A stretch of 10,708 nt of DNA from J084 sp964471405 (GTDB lineage Bacteria > Pseudomonadota > Alphaproteobacteria > Sphingomonadales > Rhodothalassiaceae), in contig CAYYGH010000071.1 of assembly GCA_964471405.1 (NCBI GenBank), positions 1 to 10,708 on the forward strand. Direction: 5' to 3'. Below the pieces are notes generated by a model. The model saw only the letters and a program-made list of their open reading frames with translations, made no database searches and was not told the DNA's origin. Positions 5,243 to 10,708 of this stretch are shown here, in pieces (position 1 is the first letter of the stretch; each line of letters opens with the position of its first letter). The translations under genes and the position numbers were made by a program.

Positions 5243-5984
5243 GACGATGACTCCCCGTCATCCCGCGCCTGCCGGATTCCTGTCGCTCGCCTGCGGTGTT
5301 CATCCCGCCCCGGCAGAGGGCGGAAAGCCGCGGATCGTCGCTCTTCGTCAAACGGGCGCGAAGCCCTGCCAGAACCAGCTTCGCCGCCTCTCTCATGACC
5401 CGCGGGTGGTAGGGCAGGCGCCGATCCGCCGGCACCGGCAGGGGCCTGATTTCGATTCGCACGGCCGCTGCGGCAGCGACCCGCTCGATCTCGAATATCG
5501 CCCGGGGCAGATGCCAGGCGGTGCTGACCACTCCGATGCGCCGCAGACCGCGGCGGCAGGCCCAGCCCACGATGGCCATGGCGTTTTCCACCGTGTTGCG
5601 CGCCGTGCGGTCGAGCACCACGCAGCAGGCCAGCAGGCCCTCGGACAGGCCGAAGACCCGGCGGAATGTGGCATCATCGACCCGCGGATCCACCCCGGTC
5701 ACCAGCAGCTGCGGCGCCGCTCCCTCCTGCAGGAGCGAAACGGCGAAGCGGACCCGGCCCGGCCCGCCGGTCAGCACGACGAGACCGTCAAGTCCCGCCA
5801 GCCGGGCAGGCGCCACCGGCCGCGGAAGGCGCGCCAGAAAGGCCTGGTAGAAGGCCAGCAGCACCATGATGCCCAGAATCGCCGCCGTCGCCACCAGCAT
5901 GCGGACCGGGAACACGCGCCTGCTGCGGCTGTGCGGTGGTGCGGGATTTCGTTGCCGCCCGGCCATGCCGTCCTGCATCCTCAT
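5232..5984 (-). CDS. YdcF/SanA/ElyC-like DUF218 membrane protein
   Basis: A 250-residue protein with a membrane segment at about 29-50, then a Rossmann-like DUF218 domain at about 67-200. Family motifs visible are GLVVLTGGPGRVRFAVSLL (67-85), LLVTGVD (93-99), the signature RTARNTVENA (126-135), and GVVSTAWHLPRAI (151-163). Known relatives (SanA, ElyC, YdcF of E. coli) act in envelope integrity and peptidoglycan or lipid-carrier metabolism, but the reaction is unsettled. The tail after about 215 is outside the domain. The start is uncertain: ATG 5984, 5978 and 5966 are all in frame, and 5966 has the best AGGA spacing. It starts 7 bases after ftsX and overlaps the DUF2125 gene by 11 bases, so it is part of the ftsE operon. 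Confidence 0.87.
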   Translation of the reverse strand: MRMQDGMAGRQRNPAPPHSRSRRVFPVRMLVATAAILGIMVLLAFYQAFLARLPRPVAPARLAGLDGLVVLTGGPGRVRFAVSLLQEGAAPQLLVTGVDPRVDDATFRRVFGLSEGLLACCVVLDRTARNTVENAMAIVGWACRRGLRRIGVVSTAWHLPRAIFEIERVAAAAAVRIEIRPLPVPADRRLPYHPRVMREAAKLVLAGLRARLTKSDDPRLSALCRGGMNTAGERQESGRRGMTGSHRHGS

Positions 5985-5991
5985 GCCTCAT

Positions 5992-6897
5992 TCATGCCAG
6001 CCTGCCGAGCGCCGCCCGTGCGCTCGCCCAGGCCACGACGCGCACGGTTGCCACCAGCAGCAGAGCCGTCACCACCGGTGCCGCCAGCGCCAGCCAGCCC
6101 CATGGCCGGGGCAGCTGCTCCGCCCAGCCCTGTCCGGCCGTGCGCGAAAAGGCGACCGCCGTCACCATGAACAGCCCCAGCGCCACGAATGCGCCGCGGC
6201 CGGCAAGATCGGCAAACCGATGGGCGAAGGCACCCAGAATGACGGCGTCATCCGCCCCAAGCGCGCGGGCAAGAGAAAGCGTATCCAGATGGCTGGCAAA
6301 TTCCGCCTGCACCGCGAAGATCACCAGCAGCACCGTTGCTCCCAGCATCAGCACGCCGGCACCGATTCCCACAGCGATCGCCAGGCGGATCCGGGCCGCA
6401 AGCCCCGCAATCGCGGCGTCAGGGGCAAACAGCACCGGCCGCTCCGGCCAGTCCGCAATCGCCTCTTCCAGCCGCTTGCGCGCATTCCGGTCCTGAACCG
6501 TGACCTCGATGAGATGTGGCAGAGGGATGTCTTCTCCTCCTGCCTCTCCCAGCCAGGGCGCGGCCAGCCGGCGCAGTTGCGTCTCATCGACGATTGCGGC
6601 CGCCTTGACCCCGGGCATGGCCCGCAGCCGGGCGGCCAGAGCGGCCGCCGTCCGGCGGGAGTCCTCTCCGGTCGGCATCAGCTCGATGACGAGACGGTCG
6701 AAAAGCGCCTCATGCCAGCGCATGAGCTGGGCGCCTCCCAGAGTCCCGGCTGCGGAGACAAGCATGAGCAGATAGGCCAGCACCGCCAGCACGGCCGGAA
6801 ATCCGGCCCGGATCGCGAACCGCTGCGGCAACAGCACACCGGCCGCCTGGCGAGGCTGAAGACGTGCCTTCGCCTTCCTGCTGCGGGCTGCGATCAT
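5992..6897 (-). CDS. ftsX: Cell division protein FtsX
   Basis: The membrane partner of FtsE, with the expected four-helix FtsX layout in 301 residues: cytoplasmic Arg/Lys-rich N-terminus, TM1 at about 33-55, periplasmic domain at about 56-168, then TM2 (170-196), TM3 (230-250) and TM4 (266-290). The periplasmic loop, with LPHLIEVTV near 126-134, is where FtsX contacts activators of septal peptidoglycan hydrolases. The stretch LSLARALGADDAVILGAFAHRF between TM2 and TM3 is the conserved cytoplasmic segment that couples to the ATPase. The sequence is diverged, as is usual for alphaproteobacterial FtsX. The start overlaps the ftsE stop by four bases (ATGA), a typical coupled pair. Confidence 0.92.
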   Translation of the reverse strand: MIAARSRKAKARLQPRQAAGVLLPQRFAIRAGFPAVLAVLAYLLMLVSAAGTLGGAQLMRWHEALFDRLVIELMPTGEDSRRTAAALAARLRAMPGVKAAAIVDETQLRRLAAPWLGEAGGEDIPLPHLIEVTVQDRNARKRLEEAIADWPERPVLFAPDAAIAGLAARIRLAIAVGIGAGVLMLGATVLLVIFAVQAEFASHLDTLSLARALGADDAVILGAFAHRFADLAGRGAFVALGLFMVTAVAFSRTAGQGWAEQLPRPWGWLALAAPVVTALLLVATVRVVAWASARAALGRLA

Positions 6898-7670
6898 GGA
6901 CCGGCCTCCTCGGCCGCTGCAGCCGGCTGTCTGCCGGCGGGAAAGGCCAGGGCCCCGGTGAGGGGGTTGCGTACCGGCATGGGCGGCTCCGGCTCGGCAA
7001 GCCGGCCGCGGCTCAGCGCAAAGACCCGGCCGCCGATTTCCGCCACAAGGTCGCGATCATGGGTGGCGACGATCACCGTCGTGCCGAGTCGGTTGAGCTC
7101 GACAAGAAGATGAAGGATGCGCACGGCCATCTCGGGATCGACACTGCCGGTCGGCTCATCGGCGATGATGATCGCCGGCTTGGCGACCACCGCGCGGGCG
7201 ATCGCCACCCGCTGCTTTTCGCCTCCCGAAAGTGTGGGCGGATAGGCGGTCAGCCGGTCCGCAAGGCCGACCCAGGACAGCAGCTCCTGCACATATTCGG
7301 CCACCAGCGCCTCATCCAGATGCCCGGCAAGCCGCAAGGGGAGGGCGACGTTTTCCGCAACCGTCAGGTGATCGAGCAGCCGGAAGTCCTGATAGATCAC
7401 GCCGATCCGGCGCCGCAGCCGGGCGCGCGCCGGACGCGCCAGGCCGGTCGTTTCCTCCCCCAGCACCCAGACCCGGCCGCGGCTCGGGCGGATGAGCAGG
7501 GAGGCGATCTGCAACAGCGTGCTCTTGCCGGCGCCCGAGGGACCGGTGAGAAAGGCGAACTCGCCCCGGCCGAGCGCAAAGCTCGCATCCGTGAGCACCT
7601 CGGGCCCCAGGTGGTAGCGCATTCCCACCCGCTCGAAGCGCAAGGCGTCGCTGCTGTCGCCCTTCGGCAT
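6894..7670 (-). CDS. ftsE: Cell division ATP-binding protein FtsE
   Basis: An ABC ATPase of 258 residues with all nucleotide-binding motifs intact: Walker A GPSGAGKST (43-51), Q-loop YQDFRLLD (Q94), signature LSGGEKQR (147-154), Walker B IIIADEP (167-173, with Asp171 and catalytic Glu172) and H-loop His204. IGVIYQDFRLLDHLTVAENVALPL is characteristic of FtsE. The D-loop reads TGSVD, where TGNLD is commoner. FtsE binds FtsX at the division site and uses ATP to control peptidoglycan hydrolysis during septation. The protein is longer than the roughly 220 residues of E. coli FtsE, mainly from a Pro/Ala-rich C-terminal tail after about 225. The ATG at 7670 has AGAAGG seven bases upstream. It is the first gene of a four-gene leftward operon and is divergent from the zinc-ribbon/cpdR operon. 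Confidence 0.95.
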   Translation of the reverse strand: MPKGDSSDALRFERVGMRYHLGPEVLTDASFALGRGEFAFLTGPSGAGKSTLLQIASLLIRPSRGRVWVLGEETTGLARPARARLRRRIGVIYQDFRLLDHLTVAENVALPLRLAGHLDEALVAEYVQELLSWVGLADRLTAYPPTLSGGEKQRVAIARAVVAKPAIIIADEPTGSVDPEMAVRILHLLVELNRLGTTVIVATHDRDLVAEIGGRVFALSRGRLAEPEPPMPVRNPLTGALAFPAGRQPAAAAEEAGP

Positions 7671-7697
7671 GCCGTACCTTCTTGAAACCGCGCAAAC

Positions 7698-7741
7698 AGG
7701 CTAGCCTTAGCCCGTGGTCTTTGCCTAGAGTTTGCTCTAGG
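7698..7741. promoter_or_regulatory. Palindromes in the ftsE / zinc-ribbon divergent control region
   Basis: Two perfect dyads lie in the 145 bases between the divergent starts: AGGCTAGCCT (7698-7707) and CCTAGAG-TTTG-CTCTAGG (7724-7741). Each contains CTAG, a tetramer that is usually scarce in bacterial genomes, and three copies fall within 40 bases. The 18-base dyad is the right size for a dimeric repressor or MerR-type activator. On the plus strand its right arm touches the AGGAG (7739-7743) that could serve the leader ORF at 7751, so it could also act as an RNA hairpin. On the minus strand GCTAAGGC just left of the dyad may be the ftsE -10. The regulator is unknown. Confidence 0.4.
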
Positions 7742-7750
7742 AGAAGGAGG

Positions 7751-7819
7751 ATGCTGCCGGCAAGTGGATCACCGGCGAAAGCGGGGTCCTCCATCCAGCG
7801 TGAGGAGCGCACGGGGTGA
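7751..7819 (+). CDS. Possible 22-residue leader ORF coupled to the zinc-ribbon gene
   Basis: ATG at 7751 is preceded by AGGAGAAGGAGG; AGGAG at 7739-7743 gives a spacing of seven bases. The frame encodes MLPASGSPAKAGSSIQREER plus two residues and ends in TGA at 7817-7819, overlapping the GTG start of the zinc-ribbon gene in the four-base pattern GTGA. The peptide has no run of one amino acid, so classical attenuation is not suggested, but the overlap fits translational coupling. The peptide resembles nothing I know and may not be made; the purine-rich stretch could be only part of the leader. Low confidence. Confidence 0.35.
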   Translation: MLPASGSPAKAGSSIQREERTG

Positions 7820-8841
7820 GCAAGCAGGAACAGCGGGTCATCGCCTGCCCCGCCTGCGGGCGGCGTTTCCGGCTGCCGAAAACGGGTGGTCCACGCCCGG
7901 GTCAGCGCCTGCGCTGCGGCAGCTGCGGCCACCTCTTCCGATTCGAAGAACCTGCCGCTCCGCAAGAGGGCGGCAAAGCCCCTGCCCGGCCTGCCGCTCC
8001 GGCCGATTCCGGGCCCGGCCGCCCGGAAGGGACGCCACCAGAAGAAGAGGCGCCCCCCTCCGCCGCCGTGCCGGAGGACGACGGGGATGAAAACGGGAAA
8101 GGATCGCCGCCCTCCGGCGAGCCGCACACGGCGGCTGCTGCGGCCGATGAGGACGATCATGCCGCCGATGAGGACAATCATGCCCAGGTCGTGGCCGACA
8201 GTGCCGATGCCGTGCTGCGGGCTCTGCGGGAACGCAATCAGGGTCGCAGGCGGCAGAAGGGGAAAAATGCGCACCCCCCGGCCGGCCTGCGGCGGCTGGC
8301 GGTCGGTCTTGGCTGGCTTGCCTGGCTGGCATTTCTCGGCGGCGTGGTCTGGCTTCTTCTCGCTGCGCCCGAGGCCTGGCGGCGCGAATGGCCGCTGCTG
8401 GAACGCGCCCATGCCCTGCTTGCGGCCGATGCTCCCGAATCGGCGCCGCTGACCCTGACCCTGGCCAATCGCGGCATGTGGGAGAAGACGCCACAGGGAT
8501 GGCGTCTTAGCGTCGATGGAATTGTGCACAACCGCAGTGATCGCATGCAGGTGATCCCGCCGATCATCGTGCTCCTGCGGGATGATGCCGGCCGGATCCG
8601 GGCCAAGGCCATCGCCCGGCCGGTCTCGGCGCGGGTGCCGCCACATGGAAAAGTCGGCTTCGTGGCCGAGCTTGAGCGCATCCATCTCGATGGCGACGAG
8701 CAGGGCGGCATCACCGTGGTGGCGGAATTCGCCCGCATCGAACCGCGCCCCCATGGGCCCGAGCCGGCTTCTCCCCGGCAGGCGGAAGATGCCGGTCACG
8801 GGCAGCAGGAGAACGGCCATGGCCCGCATCCTGGTCGCTGA
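7816..8841 (+). CDS. MJ0042-type zinc-ribbon, single-span membrane protein
   Basis: A 341-residue protein. An N-terminal zinc ribbon (8-43) has the knuckles CPAC (C11, C14) and CGSC (C34, C37) and the RRFRLP...HLFRF frame typical of MJ0042-type fingers. A long Pro/Glu/Asp-rich disordered linker (about 45-125) follows, then a basic patch (138-150), a membrane segment at about 162-184, and a C-terminal domain (about 212-312). In that domain WRLSVDGIVHNRSD...IPPIIVLLRDDAGR resembles DUF3426, a beta-sandwich-like extracytoplasmic fold. The ribbon should therefore lie in the cytoplasm and the C-terminal domain in the periplasm. The GTG start has GAGGAG eight bases upstream, and the ribbon follows within ten residues. 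Such proteins are commonly found next to ftsE in alphaproteobacteria; the role is not known to me. It overlaps cpdR by 23 bases. Confidence 0.85.
   Translation: MSKQEQRVIACPACGRRFRLPKTGGPRPGQRLRCGSCGHLFRFEEPAAPQEGGKAPARPAAPADSGPGRPEGTPPEEEAPPSAAVPEDDGDENGKGSPPSGEPHTAAAAADEDDHAADEDNHAQVVADSADAVLRALRERNQGRRRQKGKNAHPPAGLRRLAVGLGWLAWLAFLGGVVWLLLAAPEAWRREWPLLERAHALLAADAPESAPLTLTLANRGMWEKTPQGWRLSVDGIVHNRSDRMQVIPPIIVLLRDDAGRIRAKAIARPVSARVPPHGKVGFVAELERIHLDGDEQGGITVVAEFARIEPRPHGPEPASPRQAEDAGHGQQENGHGPHPGR
8143..8184 (+). repeat. 21-base tandem duplication inside the zinc-ribbon gene linker
   Basis: Two adjacent units, 8143-8163 and 8164-8184, differ only at one base (G8155 versus A8176). They encode ADEDDHA and ADEDNHA in the acidic disordered linker (residues 110-123). 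The near identity suggests a recent in-frame duplication by slippage. It probably alters only linker length and charge, though the His/Asp content could bind metal weakly. Confidence 0.8.
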
Positions 8842-9205
8842 AGACGAGGCGGCGGTGCGCACTGTCGTCAGCCGCGCGCTCACGAACGCCGGGCATGCCG
8901 TGGTGGCGGTGGCGGACGGCGGTCAGGCGCTCGAACGCCTCCTCCAGGAGCCGGACTTCGATCTCCTGCTTACCGACATCGTCATGCCGGTGATGGACGG
9001 GATCGCCCTTGCCCTCAAGGCCCGCGCGCTCAAGCCCGAGCTGCGCATCCTCATGATGAGCGGCTATCCGAAAGAGCGGCAGCGTGCGCACAATCTCGAC
9101 CTGCTGCTTGACGACATCATCGCCAAGCCCTTCGACCTCGACAGTCTGCTGGCCGCCGTGGAAGCGGCCCTCTCCCGCCGCTCGGAGCCGGGAAAAGGGA
9201 CATGA
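8819..9205 (+). CDS. cpdR: CpdR response regulator (ClpXP adaptor of the cell cycle)
   Basis: A single-domain receiver protein of 128 residues with no output domain. Key residues are present: acidic Glu8/Asp9, phospho-acceptor Asp53 in LLLTDIVMPVMDGIALAL, Ser81 in MMSGY, and Lys103-Pro104 in AKPF. The start MARILVAEDEAAVR and the DGIALAL and ERQRAHNLD stretches match CpdR of Caulobacter as I remember it. In Caulobacter, unphosphorylated CpdR primes ClpXP for degradation of cell-cycle substrates and brings the protease to the pole, which leads to CtrA loss. CckA-ChpT phosphorylation blocks this. The start has AGGAG seven bases upstream. The gene overlaps the zinc-ribbon gene by 23 bases, so it is probably co-transcribed and coupled. 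An internal promoter was not found. Confidence 0.92.
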   Translation: MARILVAEDEAAVRTVVSRALTNAGHAVVAVADGGQALERLLQEPDFDLLLTDIVMPVMDGIALALKARALKPELRILMMSGYPKERQRAHNLDLLLDDIIAKPFDLDSLLAAVEAALSRRSEPGKGT

Positions 9206-9304
9206 CGGCACCCCCATGCGCCGGCGTCCGGCTCCCGACAATCGCACAGGCAGACCTGTCGCGCGCGCTTTCCTCGCCCCCTTTTCCTTGCTCCCTTCAG
9301 GCGC

Positions 9305-10708
9305 TCAGTAGGCCTTGGCGAAGACGGCGACCCGCTTCGCCGGCCGGCCGGTAAGCACGCAGGAGCCGACATCGGCGGGCTGCTCATAGGGCAGGCAGCG
9401 CACGCTCACCCCCAGATCCGCGATCGCCTCCAGACTCGCCTCGTCCTCCGACCAGGGGGCGATCACGAAGCCCGAGCCTTCCTCCGCAAAGAACGCACGC
9501 ATCTCCTCCGCACGCGTGATGTCGCGCCGCGTGCGGGACTCGCGCATGGCAAGCGCCTCCGCGAACAGGCGCCTGCTGTGGTCCTCAAGGCGTGCCGGAA
9601 GCCCGCCCAGGAACTCCGCAACCGGCGGGAAGCTCTTGCCGGCGGCAAGTTCCAGGCGGTCCGTAACCGCCACCGTGCCCTTGTCCAGATCCCGCGGTCC
9701 GATCTCCACAATGAAGGGCACGCCCTTTCTCACCCATTCCCAGCGCTTGTCGGGTGTGGGCAGGTCGCGGGCATCGAGATGCGCCCGCACCGGCCCGTCA
9801 TCGAATCCCTGGGCCGCCGCCTCCTTGACGAGGCGCTCGGCCGCCTCCATCACGGGCGCACGATGCGCCTCCTCGCGGATGATGGGCAGCACCACGAGGT
9901 GATGCGGTGCGATTTCGGGCGGGAGCCTGAGCCCGTCATCATCGGCATGGGTCATGATCAGCGCCCCGATGAGCCGCGTGGAGGCGCCCCAGGAGGTCGT
10001 CCAGGCGTATTTGAGCTCGCCGTCGCGGTCCTGGAAGCGGATTCCGGCCGCGCGGGCGAAGTTCTGGCCGAGGAAATGGGAGGTCCCGGACTGGAGCGCC
10101 CGGCCGTCCTGCATCATGGCCTCGATGGTGTGGGTCTCCACCGCGCCGGGGAAACGCTCACCCTCGGATTTCACGCCGGCAATCACGGGGATGCGCAGGA
10201 AGCCTTCCACCACCTCGCGGTAGACCTCCAGCATCTGCCGGGTCTCGGCCATCGCCTCTTCGGCGGTTGCGTGAGCCGTGTGGCCCTCCTGCCAGAGGAA
10301 TTCGGTGGTGCGCAGGAAGAGACGGGGGCGCATCTCCCAGCGCACGACATTCGCCCACTGATTGATCAGCACGGGCAGGTCCCGCCAGGAGCGGACCCAG
10401 CGCGCGAAGGCCTCGCCGATCATGGTCTCGGAGGTCGGCCGCACGACGAGCGGTTCTTCGAGAGGCGCGGCCGGCACCAGCTCGCCGTCCTTCATCTCCA
10501 GGCGATGGTGGGTGACGACGGCCATCTCCTTGGCGAAGCCCTCCACATGCTCCGCCTCCTTCTCGATCAGGTGAAGCGGAATGAAGAGCGGAAAATAGCA
10601 GTTCTCATGGCCCGTCTCGCGGATGCGCCGGTCGAGCCGGCGCTGAAGGGCCTCCCAGAGCCGGAAGCCCCAGGGCTTGATCACCATGCAGCCGCGCACG
10701 CCGGAATG
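9305..10708 (-). CDS. proS: Prolyl-tRNA synthetase, archaeal/eukaryotic type (5' end outside window)
   Basis: The 467 C-terminal residues of a class II aminoacyl-tRNA synthetase that charges tRNA-Pro in the cytoplasm. The frame is open to the right edge, starting inside HSGVRGCMVIKPWG, so only a short N-terminus is missing. Counting from that edge, visible class II elements are RPTSETM (90-96), LINQWANVVRWE (114-125), motif 2 FLRTTEFLWQEGHTAH (131-146), GTSHFLGQNFA (208-218) and motif 3 GASTRLIGALIM (241-252). These, the lack of the bacterial editing insertion, and the ending FAKAY with a C-terminal tyrosine mark the archaeal/eukaryotic-type ProRS rather than the standard bacterial one. The C-terminal zinc site looks degenerate: only two cysteines are left, and CVLTG replaces CxxCG. 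The gene is convergent with cpdR, 99 bases away, and no clear terminator lies between them. Confidence 0.95.
   Translation of the reverse strand, partial: HSGVRGCMVIKPWGFRLWEALQRRLDRRIRETGHENCYFPLFIPLHLIEKEAEHVEGFAKEMAVVTHHRLEMKDGELVPAAPLEEPLVVRPTSETMIGEAFARWVRSWRDLPVLINQWANVVRWEMRPRLFLRTTEFLWQEGHTAHATAEEAMAETRQMLEVYREVVEGFLRIPVIAGVKSEGERFPGAVETHTIEAMMQDGRALQSGTSHFLGQNFARAAGIRFQDRDGELKYAWTTSWGASTRLIGALIMTHADDDGLRLPPEIAPHHLVVLPIIREEAHRAPVMEAAERLVKEAAAQGFDDGPVRAHLDARDLPTPDKRWEWVRKGVPFIVEIGPRDLDKGTVAVTDRLELAAGKSFPPVAEFLGGLPARLEDHSRRLFAEALAMRESRTRRDITRAEEMRAFFAEEGSGFVIAPWSEDEASLEAIADLGVSVRCLPYEQPADVGSCVLTGRPAKRVAVFAKAY

Noticed and set aside
5226..7113. Long plus-strand open frames opposite the YdcF-like, ftsX and ftsE genes
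   Set aside because: They are antisense shadows with Arg/Pro/Gln-rich composition, and the minus-strand genes have intact family motifs.
7312..8883. A 523-codon minus-strand open frame spanning ftsE, the control region and the zinc-ribbon gene
   Set aside because: It covers two well-supported genes and their divergent control region; its translation is a low-complexity shadow.
9220..9259. Short hairpins (GCCGG/CCGGC at 9220-9232 and ACAGG/CCTGT at 9246-9259) between cpdR and proS as a terminator
   Set aside because: Stems are only five base pairs and are not followed by a clean T-run on either strand.

Overview
The window is about 10.7 kb of GC-rich DNA. It most likely comes from the chromosome of an alphaproteobacterium. 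The evidence is a recognisable CpdR, a Usg-family protein, a DUF2125 protein, and ftsE-ftsX divergent from an MJ0042-type zinc-ribbon gene. No tRNA, rRNA, CRISPR array, insertion sequence or phage gene was seen.

Left part (1-3423). A lipoprotein gene cut by the left edge (minus strand, 1-132) is divergent from a secreted gamma-glutamyltransferase-like Ntn hydrolase (294-2162). Two small exported plus-strand proteins follow: a stand-alone sunset-type domain protein (2325-2600) and a six-cysteine protein (2971-3423). The 370 bases between these two carry no convincing gene. They do hold a perfect FNR/Anr/FixK-type box (2669-2682), a correctly spaced -10-like element, and a strong intrinsic terminator (2849-2881). 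The simplest reading is an unannotated small RNA of about 165 nt controlled by oxygen. This is the best candidate for something undescribed here.

Middle part (3439-7670, all minus strand). A Usg-family gene lies alone, facing the six-cysteine gene. Upstream of it is a 385-base gene-free stretch with an AT-rich island. Then comes a compact operon transcribed leftward: ftsE, ftsX, a YdcF/DUF218 membrane protein and a DUF2125 protein, with overlaps or gaps of only a few bases. FtsEX controls septal peptidoglycan hydrolysis, and the two following genes are probably envelope functions.

Right part (7671-10708). Divergent from ftsE, across a palindrome-containing 145-base control region, are a possible 22-codon leader ORF, a zinc-ribbon/single-span membrane protein and cpdR. 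The leader ORF ends on a 4-base overlap with the zinc-ribbon gene. CpdR is the response regulator that governs ClpXP proteolysis in the alphaproteobacterial cell cycle. The zinc-ribbon gene and cpdR overlap by 23 bases. Convergent to cpdR is an archaeal/eukaryotic-type prolyl-tRNA synthetase gene, whose 5' end lies beyond the right edge.

As a whole, the right two thirds pair a division module (FtsEX) with a cell-cycle proteolysis adaptor. The left third is mostly exported proteins plus the candidate anaerobic small RNA.
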